A stretch of DNA of 64,000 nucleotides from Bacteroidota bacterium (GCA_020832235.1 JAFIEZ010000007.1:434001-498000), one strand, 5' to 3'. Counted from the first letter of the stretch, positions 1 to 9,687 are shown. Notes: a model not told the origin generated them from the letters alone. Translations and numbers: made by a program.

Positions 1-1
1 A

Positions 2-1390
2 CAGCTGAATGTTCCGAACCAGTCGGATAGCGCAGCCAATACCCCGTCTCAAGCCGCTAAGAAGAAGCAGCATGCTCAAGAAAATAAGCATCAAAAAAAT
101 GATGCTCAACAGCAGCAATCTGCCGAGCAGAAAACACATGCAGATTTCAGAGATGCCACATCCAGCGGTGGACGTAAAGACCAACGAGCGAAGAAACAGC
201 TTGTTCACGATGCATTGCCAGAATCTGATGCCCCGACTTTACTGGAACGAATTAAAGAAATTGAACCGCAGCTGGGTGGTTACCTCGTTAATGAAGGGAC
301 GCTCGAAATCCTTCCGGATGGCTATGGCTTTCTGAGATCAGTGAACTACAATTATGCGGCCAGCCCTGACGATATCTATGTTTCACCGTCCCAAATTAAA
401 CGATTTTGCCTTAAACAGGGTGATACCGTAGTTGGCATTATACGTCCTCCAAAGGTTGGCGAGCGTTACTTCGCTTTGCTTCGTGTGGAGGGTGTTAATG
501 GTAATATTCCGCAGGATATGGATGCGCGTAGAGATTTTGACGAACTCTTGCCCGTGTATCCAGACAGCAGGTATATTCTGGAGCATGAACCGGATAATTA
601 TACAACCCGAATCATTGATCTGTTTTCACCTATCGGTAAAGGGCAACGTGGCCTGATCGTGGCTCAGCCGAAGACAGGAAAAACAACCATTTTGCGTCAC
701 ATAGCGAATTCAGTTTCTGTGAATAATCCAGACACCAAAATCATCATTTTGTTGATAGATGAGCGACCGGAAGAAGTCACTGAAATGGAAAGAACTGCGG
801 TGAGCGCCGAGGTTGTTGCCTCTACATTCGATCAAAAACCGGAAAACCACAAAGGGTTAGCTGAAATCGTTTTTGAAAAAGCGAAACGCCTGGTCGAAAG
901 TGGACATGATGTTCTGCTGCTCATGGATTCTATAACCCGACTTGCACGAGCTTACAATATTACTGCAGCAAATAATGGCCGGACCATGTCAGGCGGTATT
1001 GATTCGGAAGCACTTAAAATTCCACGTCAATTATTTAGTTCCGCCAGAAATATCGAAAATGGTGGTTCTTTAACGATCATTGCCACGGCTTTGGTTGATA
1101 CGGGTAGCCGTATGGATGATGTTATATTCGAAGAATTCAAAGGTACGGGTAATATGGAAGTTGTACTCGATCGACGGGTTGCTGAACGAAGAATATTCCC
1201 GGCTATTGACATCTACAAAAGTGGCACCCGTAAAGAAGAGCTGTTTGTGGTGGAGGAGGAGCGCGAAAAAGTGGTATTGTTGCGTCGATACCTCACCTCA
1301 ATGAGTCCAAACGAAGCCATTGAATTTGTACTCGATAAGATGAAAGGGACCCGAAATAACCGCGAGTTCCTCATCTCGATGAATCAGTAA
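2..1390 (+). CDS. rho: Transcription termination factor Rho, 5' end cut by window
   Basis: Rho is the hexameric RNA-dependent ATPase/helicase that ends transcription at Rho-dependent sites. The frame is open from base 2 with no stop, so the start codon lies upstream; an internal TTG at 215 is not the true start. The first ~70 visible residues are low-complexity and rich in Gln, Lys, Ala and His, as in the extended Rho proteins of Bacteroidota. The OB-fold RNA-binding domain follows ([15 protein letters not shown], then [13 protein letters not shown]). The ATPase core has Walker A QPKTGKTT near nt 665-688, Walker [16 protein letters not shown], and the conserved block around [17 protein letters not shown] and [14 protein letters not shown]. 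The C-terminus is complete. Identity is certain; only the N-terminal length is unknown. Confidence 0.97.
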   Translation, partial: QLNVPNQSDSAANTPSQAAKKKQHAQENKHQKNDAQQQQSAEQKTHADFRDATSSGGRKDQRAKKQLVHDALPESDAPTLLERIKEIEPQLGGYLVNEGTLEILPDGYGFLRSVNYNYAASPDDIYVSPSQIKRFCLKQGDTVVGIIRPPKVGERYFALLRVEGVNGNIPQDMDARRDFDELLPVYPDSRYILEHEPDNYTTRIIDLFSPIGKGQRGLIVAQPKTGKTTILRHIANSVSVNNPDTKIIILLIDERPEEVTEMERTAVSAEVVASTFDQKPENHKGLAEIVFEKAKRLVESGHDVLLLMDSITRLARAYNITAANNGRTMSGGIDSEALKIPRQLFSSARNIENGGSLTIIATALVDTGSRMDDVIFEEFKGTGNMEVVLDRRVAERRIFPAIDIYKSGTRKEELFVVEEEREKVVLLRRYLTSMSPNEAIEFVLDKMKGTRNNREFLISMNQ

Positions 1391-1402
1391 CACGCTGTAG
1401 AC

Positions 1403-1419
1403 AGTCTAACGGTTAGACT
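1403..1419. terminator. Possible hairpin between convergent rho and MBL-fold gene
   Basis: A perfect 7-bp stem (AGTCTAA / TTAGACT) with a 3-nt loop lies 12 nt after the rho stop and spans the stop codon of the opposing gene. The T-run downstream is poor, so this is a weak intrinsic terminator at best. Confidence 0.35.
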
Positions 1420-2272
1420 TACGGCTTTTGTCAAGTACAAACTGTCGATTTGCATCTTTTGTAAGCTTGCCGTGTTTTAGGTGTACAGAGTGGTAAAACA
1501 AAATTTCTGCTTCCTCTAAATGGGCTTGTTTCAAAAGCAGCATTTTAATTTGCCTTGCCTCTGTTACACTATAATCGGCATCAGGAACCATTCTGAAGCC
1601 AAGATAATGCTCATTAGGAATAATATCGCCGAAGTAATAGGAGGTTCTGCCTGAATCTTTCAAACGCACAATCTGATGACCAGGTGTGTGTCCACCAGTT
1701 CGAATGGCATCTACCCCATTTATGATTTGCTTTACAGGCTCTTCAATGAAACGTACTCTGCCGTCTGCTACCAACCGGTAAAAGTCATCCAGTTCATAAG
1801 CTAAATCACCTGACTCTTGTCTCGATTCAATTTTACTCAATGCAAATTCCCATTCTGATCTCTGAACCCAGATAGTAGCATTGGTTAATGTTGCCTTTAC
1901 CTCAGCATTGCTATCCGTATACGTGAGTCCAGCAATGTGATCTAAATGGAGGTGGGTAACTACAACGTGCTGAATCTGCTTTTCATCCAGCTCAAAGATT
2001 TCAAGATTGGTAAGAATATTCGAAACGTTCCGATTGTGTGATTTTGCATCTAACCCGTACCCTAATCCCGCGTCTAGTAACACGTGTTCATCGCCGGAAC
2101 TCACTAATATTGGATCAATACCTATTTCCTGCGAGAAATCTTGCATTAACTCATCGGTTCCAATAGCTTTTCGCACAGTGGAAGCTTGTTCGTTTTTTAC
2201 AAGACTTCCATCGGTGTATAAATCAAATTGGCCTTCGCTGAGATGTTCTATTCGTAATGTTCCTGATTGCAT
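1406..2272 (-). CDS. Metallo-beta-lactamase-fold hydrolase
   Basis: A 288-residue zinc hydrolase of the metallo-beta-lactamase superfamily. The signature HLHLDH lies at residues 107-112 after a beta strand. A later GGHTPGH supplies another metal histidine, and YYFGDI carries the bridging aspartate. No signal peptide is visible, so it is probably cytoplasmic. The size and the TPGH motif recall lactonase-like and related small-molecule hydrolases, but the substrate cannot be read from sequence. The start lies 3 nt after the sppA stop, so the two genes are probably co-transcribed with sppA first. A quorum-quenching lactonase role is possible but unsupported by context. Confidence 0.85.
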   Translation of the reverse strand: MQSGTLRIEHLSEGQFDLYTDGSLVKNEQASTVRKAIGTDELMQDFSQEIGIDPILVSSGDEHVLLDAGLGYGLDAKSHNRNVSNILTNLEIFELDEKQIQHVVVTHLHLDHIAGLTYTDSNAEVKATLTNATIWVQRSEWEFALSKIESRQESGDLAYELDDFYRLVADGRVRFIEEPVKQIINGVDAIRTGGHTPGHQIVRLKDSGRTSYYFGDIIPNEHYLGFRMVPDADYSVTEARQIKMLLLKQAHLEEAEILFYHSVHLKHGKLTKDANRQFVLDKSRKSNR

Positions 2273-2275
2273 GTC

Positions 2276-4054
2276 CTAATTTACGGAAAAATCTACAGAC
2301 AGTATGCTATATGCCTGCGGTCGTTCCAGCATTCGTATATCACGAAGTAATGTTTCTGTGGAAGGACTAATTCCAAGACTCATTCGAACTAGACTGCGAA
2401 TTTGTGCGTCGCCGGTATCTAAGAGGTTTTCAATAAATGTTCTGCTTTTAGGGTACGTACCCACAATGAATTGGTCAATTCCGGCTTTATCTGCAGCTGC
2501 TCGAACAACTTCTGGTAATGTCGCAAGACCGTCTACCAACCCAACTTCAAACGCAGCTTGACCTGTCCAAATGCGTCCCTGGCCAATGGCGTGTACGGCA
2601 TCTATATCCATGCCACGGGCATCGGCCACCAACGTAAGGAAGTGCTGGTACGTTTCATCGGCAATGCGCTCAAGACCTCTGCGTTGCTGAGCTGTCAGTG
2701 TATTCAGTGGGGAGAACCAGTCTGCATTTTGATGAGACCGGATCTGATCGTTGGTAACGGCGAAATTTTGTTCTAGGGCGTCACCAAAAGACAACTTACT
2801 TAACACAACACCTATCGAACCTGTTATTGTATTTGGTTCCGCAAAAACACTATCTGCACCCATCGCAATATAATAGCCTCCTGATGATGCAACGGTACCC
2901 ATAGACACAAACAATGGTTTTTTCTCTGATGCTCTCTTGAACAAATTTTTCACAGCCTCAGAGGTGGTTACAGCCCCACCCGGACTATTTACGCGCACAA
3001 CGATTGCTGCAACATTGTCGTTTTCAAGTAGCTCATCGAGTGTCTTTTTCATTGAATTGTAGCTGATTGTACTGGCAGATGAAAAAATATCGGAGCCCAT
3101 ATCAGGTAATAGGGGGCCTTCCGCATAAACAATGGCTATTTCTTTAGTATTCCTGGGTGTAGATGGGAGCCCGGCCTTGGAATCACTCACTCTGTTATAA
3201 CGACCAAGACTTACAGTACGCAAAGTGGTGTTCCCTGTGCGTTCTTTTAGTATGGCCTCGAAATCAGATTCGAATTTTAATGCCGAGAGAAAACCTCTTT
3301 CGTAAGCATTACGCACCAGGATATTTGGTGATGAATTCATAATGGCATTGATTTCGCTGACTGATAAACCGCTGAACTCTGATACTGCCTGAACAAATGT
3401 CTGCGTATTAAATTCCAGTATTTCTCCAATCTGTTCGCGATCATAGGATGTAAAACCTTCTTCTGTAAAAGTGGATGCAGCAGTTTTATAATTACCTGTG
3501 GTGATTACATCCGCCTGAAGCCCATACTTCGCAAACGTATTTTTGTAGAAAGAAGACTCAATATAAAAACCATCCATTTCAAGATATGTTTCAGGTTGAG
3601 CAAATATGGAATCAGCTGCAGTAGCTATGAAATACGCTGCTTCATTGGCACCTCTGTCATCGATGTATGCATAGATAAATTTTCCACTTTCTTTGAAGTC
3701 TAGCAGCAGGTCTCTTATTTCAACAAGATGTGCAAATGAGCCACCGGTATTGGCGAGGTCTAACCGTATTCCGGCAACTCTGGAGTCTGATTTTGCCTTA
3801 CGGATGTTCGACCTGAGTCGATCCATAGTTAATCGGTTAGAAGCTGTTCGGTCAAACAACTCAGCAAAGGGATCGTCGCTGGCTCTTTCAGTAATAATTC
3901 CCGACACCGGGATACTGAGTACCGTACCCTGACGAATGAACGGCTCACTTTCAGTACTACTGGAGGCAACAATCCCCACCATAATCAGGAAAAGCAGAAA
4001 AATGGAGATAAAAAAGCCTATTATTGTTGCAAGAAGTGTTTTAAAAAATGACAT
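2276..4054 (-). CDS. sppA: Signal peptide peptidase SppA, long (67K) type
   Basis: A membrane-anchored serine protease of family S49 that degrades cleaved signal peptides. The 592-residue length matches the long form with two tandem S49 domains. An N-terminal transmembrane helix spans residues ~7-30. The Ser/Lys dyad is visible: Lys190 in the GNYKTA context of the first domain, and Ser391 in VASSGGYYIA of the second. VNSPGG at ~355-360 is the family's oxyanion-region motif. It heads a two-gene minus-strand unit with the MBL-fold hydrolase and is divergent from the flavoprotein gene at 4194. A match to TAnnTTTG occurs on the minus strand at 4156-4163, but I found no matching -33 element. Confidence 0.95.
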   Translation of the reverse strand: MSFFKTLLATIIGFFISIFLLFLIMVGIVASSSTESEPFIRQGTVLSIPVSGIITERASDDPFAELFDRTASNRLTMDRLRSNIRKAKSDSRVAGIRLDLANTGGSFAHLVEIRDLLLDFKESGKFIYAYIDDRGANEAAYFIATAADSIFAQPETYLEMDGFYIESSFYKNTFAKYGLQADVITTGNYKTAASTFTEEGFTSYDREQIGEILEFNTQTFVQAVSEFSGLSVSEINAIMNSSPNILVRNAYERGFLSALKFESDFEAILKERTGNTTLRTVSLGRYNRVSDSKAGLPSTPRNTKEIAIVYAEGPLLPDMGSDIFSSASTISYNSMKKTLDELLENDNVAAIVVRVNSPGGAVTTSEAVKNLFKRASEKKPLFVSMGTVASSGGYYIAMGADSVFAEPNTITGSIGVVLSKLSFGDALEQNFAVTNDQIRSHQNADWFSPLNTLTAQQRRGLERIADETYQHFLTLVADARGMDIDAVHAIGQGRIWTGQAAFEVGLVDGLATLPEVVRAAADKAGIDQFIVGTYPKSRTFIENLLDTGDAQIRSLVRMSLGISPSTETLLRDIRMLERPQAYSILSVDFSVN

Positions 4055-4193
4055 GTTTCTAACTTATTGACCGATGGTTTAATTTAAATGAATGGTGAGC
4101 CCTAAAAAGTAGTTGCTATGCTAATTATAGCTATTTTAGCTAGGATATATCACTACAAATTTACGGTTACACAGCTCAATTTTATCTATACGT

Positions 4194-5795
4194 ATGAATA
4201 ATCGTTTTGATGCAATTATTATTGGTTCTGGTCATAATGGACTAACAACAGCCGGGTATCTTGCGAAAGCTGGGAAAAAAGTATTAGTTCTTGAACGCAG
4301 AGATACGCTTGGTGGCGCTGTTTGTACGGAAACCATGTTTCAAAGTGCAGAATTCCCATCTGGTTTTCGGATGGATGTCGGCTCCTCCGCACATATCATG
4401 ATCCATCAGACACCTGTTCTAGACGAGCTTTCTTTGTACGACTATGGCCTGGAGTATATTGAAATGGATCCAATGATGTCATTTCCCTACCCCGATGGCA
4501 AGGGGGTACTTCATTTTTATAAGGATATCGATAGAACATTAGATTCAATAGCTCAGCTTTCTCCGAAAGACGTTCAAAATTATAAAGACTTCATTGAATT
4601 TTGGGGCCGCATCAACAAAGGGGTTCTCAAAACATTTCTTGTGCCACCATCTGGCAAGAATATTATGTCTGAAATGATGAAAGGCCAAATTCGTGATGGT
4701 TCAATGTTTGGTAAGGGAGACCAGATGGATGGGCTCAGAAAAATACTCAGTAGTTATGGACAGGTAGTAGAAGAAGCTTTTGAACATCCCTACCTGAAAA
4801 CGGCATTGCTTTGGTTTGCCGCTCAATCAGGTCCAACACCTGATCAGTCAGCATCCGGAGACTTTGTCGGGTGGCAGGCTATGCTGCATGAAAGTGGAGC
4901 GAAACGCCCCAAAGGTGGCAGCGGTATGCTTACTCAAGCCATGATAAACATGATAAGGGCTCATGGCGGTGTTGTCTTGGCTGACAGCCCAGTAGAGCAG
5001 ATTCTCATTAAAAATGGCAAATCCTACGGGGTTAGAACTACTGAAGGAATTGAATACCTGGCAGACATCATTGTGTCAAATGCACATGTTCAAACTACCA
5101 TGCTTAAAATGGTGGGACCAGAACATATCGATGCATCACTGCTGCACAGAGTAAAGAATATCAATATTGGTAATGGATTTGGAATGGTATTGCGATGTGC
5201 GGTACGAGAATTACCTGAATATACAGCCTGTCCTGGCGACGAAGATGTACACAAAGGTTTGCAACTTCTTTGCCCTTCGCGTGAATATATGAATCGCGCT
5301 ATCGGTGATTACCAAAGAGGACTTCCTCCGGAAGAACCTGCTGTAGTTGCTATGACCTTCTCAAAAATTGACCCCACATTGGCACCCGATGGTGGTCAGA
5401 CTTTGTTTCTGTGGGCGCAATGGCATCCTTATAAAATGCAGAACGGACTGCAGTGGGACGATATTCGTATTCAGGAAGCTGAAAAAATATATAAGGTAGT
5501 TGAAAACTATGCCCCGAATATGAAGGGTAAACTGATCGATTGGTACATACAGACCCCGCTGGATATAGAACGCAAGCACGGTTTAATAAATGGCAACGTG
5601 ATGCACGTTGAAATGACGTTCGATCAGATGTTCATGTTTCGCCCAACCCCCGAATTAAGCCAGTACAAAACTCCCATTCAAAACCTGTATCTGTCCAGTG
5701 CATCCTGTCATCCGGGCGGTGGCGTTTTTGCTGCAGCAGGCTATAATGCCGCTAGTGTAATATTACGTGATCACGGAAAGAAAAAATGGTTCTGA
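4194..5795 (+). CDS. FAD-dependent oxidoreductase, PYROXD2/phytoene-desaturase-like
   Basis: A 533-residue flavoprotein of the amine-oxidase/phytoene-desaturase superfamily. The N-terminus has a dinucleotide-binding fold (DAIIIGSGHNGLTTAGYLAK, then VLVLERRDTLGGA). The C-terminus ends in the second FAD-contact motif (LYLSSASCHPGGGVFAAAGYNAA). The HNGL and CHPGGGV signatures are closer to the PYROXD2-like branch than to carotenoid desaturases. No carotenoid genes lie nearby, so I do not call it CrtI. It has no signal peptide. It lies alone between the divergent sppA promoter region and ldcA, 64 nt away. The substrate is unknown. Confidence 0.85.
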   Translation: MNNRFDAIIIGSGHNGLTTAGYLAKAGKKVLVLERRDTLGGAVCTETMFQSAEFPSGFRMDVGSSAHIMIHQTPVLDELSLYDYGLEYIEMDPMMSFPYPDGKGVLHFYKDIDRTLDSIAQLSPKDVQNYKDFIEFWGRINKGVLKTFLVPPSGKNIMSEMMKGQIRDGSMFGKGDQMDGLRKILSSYGQVVEEAFEHPYLKTALLWFAAQSGPTPDQSASGDFVGWQAMLHESGAKRPKGGSGMLTQAMINMIRAHGGVVLADSPVEQILIKNGKSYGVRTTEGIEYLADIIVSNAHVQTTMLKMVGPEHIDASLLHRVKNINIGNGFGMVLRCAVRELPEYTACPGDEDVHKGLQLLCPSREYMNRAIGDYQRGLPPEEPAVVAMTFSKIDPTLAPDGGQTLFLWAQWHPYKMQNGLQWDDIRIQEAEKIYKVVENYAPNMKGKLIDWYIQTPLDIERKHGLINGNVMHVEMTFDQMFMFRPTPELSQYKTPIQNLYLSSASCHPGGGVFAAAGYNAASVILRDHGKKKWF

Positions 5796-5859
5796 ACATC
5801 GTAATACGCTATTTTAAAATCTACATGAATCACATTTATATATCCGGAAATCCAATCCT

Positions 5860-6891
5860 ATGAATCGTAAAGGGTTTATCAAACGCATGGCGCTGGGTAC
5901 AGGACTCGTTTTCGCGCCGTTCGTGCGTACAGAGTCAAGGACCCGAACCGCACCATTGTTGGTACGCCCCCCTATGGTTAGGCCGGGAGATGTGGCGGCT
6001 ATTGTTTCTCCAGCAGGTAATCTCAGTACGAATGGAGAGGTGGAAAATGCGGTTAACTCTGTTCGGGCATTAGGACTAAAGCCCAAACTTGGTTCAAATG
6101 TTGGGAGCAGGTGGGGTTACCTGGGGGGGCGTGATACGGAAAGAGTTAACGATCTGCATGACGCATTTGCCGATCCGGAAGTGAAGGTTATATTCCCACT
6201 TAGAGGAGGGTATGGAACCAGCCGCTTGTTACCGATGATAGATTTTGATCTGATCAAACGAAACCCTAAGGCTTTCGTTGGTTTTTCGGATAATACATCT
6301 TTGGTACTAAGTCTAAATGCGTATTCAGGCCTGGTCACTTTTTATGGCCCAAATGCACATTTCGATTGGACTAATTATACCCGAGATAACCTTACCAGGG
6401 TTATTATGAACAGGCAGCCGGCCGGCCAGTTTCAAAATCCGATGGCTGCTAACGGAAGACCCCTTGTAACCCATACCACTGTTGTTCCTGGGCGGGCAGC
6501 GGGGCCACTAATAGGTGGTAACTTATCGTTGATTGTACAAACCCTGGGTACTCCCTGGGAGATAGATACCCGTGGGAAAATTCTCTTTTTTGAAGATGTG
6601 AACGAGTCCCCATATCGAATCGACCGTATGTTGACACACTTATGGCTCGCCCGTAAGCTTCAGGTTGCTGCTGGATTTGCCATTGGCCATATTACCGTAC
6701 GTCGTGACCGTAACGACGATCTCGACCTTGCTTCTGTCATAAGAGACCGCTTTGAACCTTTGGGAAAACCTTGCTATATGGGTGTACCAACGGGGCACGT
6801 TTCTAATATCCTTACACTACCTTTGGGTATTGGTGTGGAAATGGATGCGTCTCGCGGTATTCTCCGTTCAATTGAGGGAGCTGTAATCTGA
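5860..6891 (+). CDS. LD-carboxypeptidase, family S66, exported
   Basis: This enzyme removes the terminal D-Ala from murein tetrapeptides (L,D-carboxypeptidase) in peptidoglycan recycling or remodelling. Length is 343 residues. The N-terminus (RKGFIKRMALGTGLVFAP) looks like a signal peptide with a Tat-like RK-x-F-x-K pattern, unlike the cytoplasmic LdcA of Gammaproteobacteria. Family motifs are RGGYGTSRLLP, nucleophile Ser143 in GFSDNTSL, the acidic FFEDVNESPYRIDR segment (Glu245), and His313 in TGHVSN. Together these complete the Ser-Glu-His triad known for the family. It is followed 4 nt later by the site-2 protease and then alr, an apparent operon with a cell-wall theme. A 7-G run at 6123-6129 lies within the reading frame. 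Confidence 0.9.
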   Translation: MNRKGFIKRMALGTGLVFAPFVRTESRTRTAPLLVRPPMVRPGDVAAIVSPAGNLSTNGEVENAVNSVRALGLKPKLGSNVGSRWGYLGGRDTERVNDLHDAFADPEVKVIFPLRGGYGTSRLLPMIDFDLIKRNPKAFVGFSDNTSLVLSLNAYSGLVTFYGPNAHFDWTNYTRDNLTRVIMNRQPAGQFQNPMAANGRPLVTHTTVVPGRAAGPLIGGNLSLIVQTLGTPWEIDTRGKILFFEDVNESPYRIDRMLTHLWLARKLQVAAGFAIGHITVRRDRNDDLDLASVIRDRFEPLGKPCYMGVPTGHVSNILTLPLGIGVEMDASRGILRSIEGAVI

Positions 6892-6895
6892 TTCC

Positions 6896-8053
6896 ATGAA
6901 ACAATCCGCAAAGAAAGGGTTGCGTATTGCTGGATTCAGGGTAACAGTTGACCCAATGTTACCCGTCGTCATTATTTTGATCGGGTGGCTGCTAAGTGAC
7001 CGTTATTTTCCGAATTACACCTACGGCTACATCCCTCAGGTTAATTATATCTTGGGTGGAATTGCATCGATAATGCTCACCTTTTCCATTCTTTTTCATG
7101 AATTGGGTCATGCACTTGCTGCTGTTAGAGCGCGATTAAGTATAGATAGAATTCATCTTCTGCTTTTCGGTGGTATGGCAGAGCTTAAACATCGACCGCA
7201 AACGGGTTTTCAAGAGCTGGGAATTGCATTGAGCGGGCCGCTGGCATCATTGATTCTTGGGGGAACCATTTGGCTTGCTATGGTGGTTTTTTCTGGAGCT
7301 GATCAGTTAGTATTGGTATTGCTCCAGTTCGTAGTTCATATAAATTTTTTACTAGCTCTATTTAATATGATCCCGATCTTTCCTCTCGACGGAGGAAGGG
7401 CAACCAGAGCTATTTTGTGGCAGCTCATAGGTCGGTATCACAGTGCCTCGCTGTCTACGTTATACCTTAGTTACTTCCTTATTTCCATAATTTTTTTAAT
7501 GGGAGTATTAGATCTGTTCTTCGTTAATTCTCCTTATGCCTTATTGCTAATGCTGCTGGCAGGGTATTTAACCTATACGGTCAACAATGGCAGGAAAGAG
7601 CTGATACATCGCCCAGAATTTGTAGATTTACTTTATCGTTTAGAAAATCAGAATGACATGATTGCTACTGTTCACCAGATCAGAGGCTCAGATTCACGGT
7701 ACCTCCTGCGAACTACGATGCCTGTTCTGCACGATAATAAGCTTGTGGGTGTAGTTTCAGGCAATAGCGTTCACAATGAGATGGCAGTAATTCCAGAGAT
7801 TGGTCTAAGAGATGTAATTGAGAAGTTAACAGTGATGCCTGCTTTGGGTAACTACATAGACTTAAGTGACCCGATGACCTATAATCGTGATCTTCGATTT
7901 CATACCGATTTTGTACCCGTTCTTCAAAAGGGATACTTTCTTGGGCTCGCCGATGCCAATGAACTTAGATTTTGGCTAAACGAAAAAGAAATGTACGATC
8001 CCGATAAACCTTATGACCCTACTGACGTGATTCCGGAGACTTATTGTGAATGA
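6896..8053 (+). CDS. Site-2 protease-like membrane metalloprotease (M50)
   Basis: A polytopic intramembrane zinc protease of 385 residues. The active site HELGH is at residues 68-72 within a transmembrane helix, and the third ligand lies in NMIPIFPLDGG (Asp165). There are about six hydrophobic segments before residue 230. The soluble C-terminal ~140 residues (DSRYLLRTTMPVLHDNKLVG onward) have the layout of a degenerate CBS pair, as in CBS-containing M50 proteases of the SpoIVFB-like branch. I infer this rather than see a clean motif. It starts 4 nt after the carboxypeptidase gene and overlaps alr by 8 nt, so translation is probably coupled. Substrate unknown. Confidence 0.88.
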   Translation: MKQSAKKGLRIAGFRVTVDPMLPVVIILIGWLLSDRYFPNYTYGYIPQVNYILGGIASIMLTFSILFHELGHALAAVRARLSIDRIHLLLFGGMAELKHRPQTGFQELGIALSGPLASLILGGTIWLAMVVFSGADQLVLVLLQFVVHINFLLALFNMIPIFPLDGGRATRAILWQLIGRYHSASLSTLYLSYFLISIIFLMGVLDLFFVNSPYALLLMLLAGYLTYTVNNGRKELIHRPEFVDLLYRLENQNDMIATVHQIRGSDSRYLLRTTMPVLHDNKLVGVVSGNSVHNEMAVIPEIGLRDVIEKLTVMPALGNYIDLSDPMTYNRDLRFHTDFVPVLQKGYFLGLADANELRFWLNEKEMYDPDKPYDPTDVIPETYCE

Positions 8054-9146
8054 TAACCCAATCCAAATGCAGACCTTCCTGGAGGAAGGGTGGAGTTCAA
8101 TAGCTGAAGTTAATACGCATGCTATCCGTGAGAACTTACGCTGGCTACGTTCAAGAGTAGATCCGGGTATACTACAAATGGCTGTAATTAAAGCGGATGC
8201 CTACGGGCATGGTGCCGCTGAGGTGGGCATAAGAATACAAGATGATATCGACTGGATTGGCGTATATCAGGTGCGAGAAGGCGCTGAATTGCGCGACTCT
8301 GGCATCTCTTTGCCCATTCTTGTTTTTGGTACCCCCACCGCAGAAACAGCCCGCTTTTATCTGGAGTACAATCTTGTAGCTACCGTAAGCAGATTCGAAC
8401 ATTTTGATGTCTTACTTCCCGGTACAGCCTACCATATTAAATTTGATACAGGAATGGGCAGGGTTGGTTTTTTACCAGAAGATGTAACCCGAGTTGAGCG
8501 CGAAATCCATACACAAGCCCATATTCGTTATACAGGTTTAATGACCCACTTCGCCGATTCAGAAGTTATAGGCTCAGAAATATTTGAAGTTCAAAAAGAG
8601 CACTTTTCGCAAATTGTTGAAAAGCTTGGAGAACATGTTACCGTTCACGCATCCAATTCTGGAGCAACGGTACACCAGCAGCATGTTCACTATGATTTGA
8701 TTCGTAACGGAACATCTATCTATGGATTCGATCCGAACGGAAAATCTAATGCTTCATTGACCCCAGCTTTAGCCTGGAAATCCAGACTTGTCCAGGTACG
8801 TCATCTGCCTAAAGGCGCCGGTGTTAGTTATTCACACAAATGGCATATGCCAACAGATGGCTTCGTCGGTATTATTCCTGTCGGATATGCAGACGGTATA
8901 AACCGAAATTTGTCAGGAAAAATGGTGGTTGAAATTGGAGGAAAAACCTATCCTCAAGTCGGCAATATAACGATGGATCAAATTGTTGTATTCCTGGGGT
9001 CTGACGATATCCAGGTAGGTTCTGAGGTAGTATTGCTAGGTGGAAGAGGAGATACCAGCGCTTACAGGTGGGCTGATATTCTAGGTACAATTACGTATGA
9101 AGTAACATGCATGATAGGAAACAGAGTAAAAAGAGTGTATATCTGA
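8046..9146 (+). CDS. alr: Alanine racemase
   Basis: A PLP enzyme making D-alanine for peptidoglycan. Length is 366 residues, standard for the family. The PLP lysine is Lys49 in AVIKADAYGHGA, and the second catalytic base is Tyr262 in GAGVSYSHKW. The FDTGMGRVGF barrel motif and the GNITMDQI segment of the C-terminal beta domain are present. The start overlaps the preceding protease gene by 8 nt. It is the last gene of the ldcA-like/M50/alr unit and faces the FKBP lipoprotein gene convergently across a hairpin at 9155-9180. Confidence 0.96.
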   Translation: MNDNPIQMQTFLEEGWSSIAEVNTHAIRENLRWLRSRVDPGILQMAVIKADAYGHGAAEVGIRIQDDIDWIGVYQVREGAELRDSGISLPILVFGTPTAETARFYLEYNLVATVSRFEHFDVLLPGTAYHIKFDTGMGRVGFLPEDVTRVEREIHTQAHIRYTGLMTHFADSEVIGSEIFEVQKEHFSQIVEKLGEHVTVHASNSGATVHQQHVHYDLIRNGTSIYGFDPNGKSNASLTPALAWKSRLVQVRHLPKGAGVSYSHKWHMPTDGFVGIIPVGYADGINRNLSGKMVVEIGGKTYPQVGNITMDQIVVFLGSDDIQVGSEVVLLGGRGDTSAYRWADILGTITYEVTCMIGNRVKRVYI

Positions 9147-9154
9147 TGTAAAAA

Positions 9155-9180
9155 AAGCCGGAAAATAATCACTCCGGCTT
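9155..9180 (-). terminator. Intrinsic terminator for the FKBP gene
   Basis: A perfect 8-bp stem (AAGCCGGA / TCCGGCTT) with a 10-nt loop. Read on the minus strand it is followed by a run of T, making it a good terminator for the rpiB-glyA-tatC-FKBP unit. On the plus strand the T-run is short, so termination after alr is weaker. Confidence 0.75.
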
Positions 9181-9213
9181 CATGATTGCACTTATCATCC
9201 TATACTACCGCTA

Positions 9214-9687
9214 TTACTCAAGCACCTGCACTACAAGAATATCGTAAAACAGAACTTCTTCCCGGAATGGACTGTTTCGGTCGTTTCCGTAACCCAAAGA
9301 TGGTGGTATCACCAACGTCACTTTAGCTCCATTACGTTTGCCTACCAGTCCCTCTCGAAATCCGCGTATAGTTGCAGGTAGATTCATGGTGCTTGGAAAC
9401 GTATTGGCGTTGGCATAACTGCTTTGTATGATTGTGCCATCAGAAAGACGAAACGTATAAAATAATTGTACACGATCTCTTTCGGTTATGGTAAAACTAC
9501 CACTTCCTTCTTCATGCGTATAGATGATTAATCCATTCGGTCGGATTTCTCTACTTGCGGTAAGTGTGTCATAGGGTTCTGGGACGAAAGAAAAATCGTC
9601 TTGAAAGGAAAACGGATCTGTCTCGTCACATGCGGCAAGAAGTATAATCATTGCCAGTGCGGAAAGTATAAGAGGAATTTTTTGCAT
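9214..9687 (-). CDS. FKBP-type peptidyl-prolyl isomerase lipoprotein
   Basis: A 157-residue periplasmic or outer-membrane folding factor that isomerises Xaa-Pro bonds. The signal peptide (hydrophobic residues 5-17) ends in a lipobox LLAAC, so the mature protein is a lipoprotein. The FKBP domain occupies residues ~60-157: LFYTFRLSDGTIIQSS, ATIRGFREGLVGKRNGAKVT, IPPSLGYGND and a terminal strand FYDILVVQVLE. The active-site pattern matches other FKBP lipoproteins of the group. It is the last gene of the minus-strand unit, 47 nt after tatC and just before the terminator at 9155-9180. Confidence 0.93.
   Translation of the reverse strand: MQKIPLILSALAMIILLAACDETDPFSFQDDFSFVPEPYDTLTASREIRPNGLIIYTHEEGSGSFTITERDRVQLFYTFRLSDGTIIQSSYANANTFPSTMNLPATIRGFREGLVGKRNGAKVTLVIPPSLGYGNDRNSPFREEVLFYDILVVQVLE

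Noticed and set aside
4128-4142. Inverted repeat TAGCTATTTTAGCTA between sppA and the flavoprotein gene
   Set aside because: Short, AT-rich stem with no partner copies; too weak to call an operator.
4194-5795. Carotenoid phytoene desaturase (CrtI)
   Set aside because: Motifs fit the PYROXD2-like branch better and no other carotenoid genes are nearby.
6123-6129. 7-G run in the ldcA-like gene (also 39593-39599 in rmlB and 53641-53647 in aroK) as phase-variation sites
   Set aside because: All lie in frame within intact genes, at least one of them probably essential, so they look like background.
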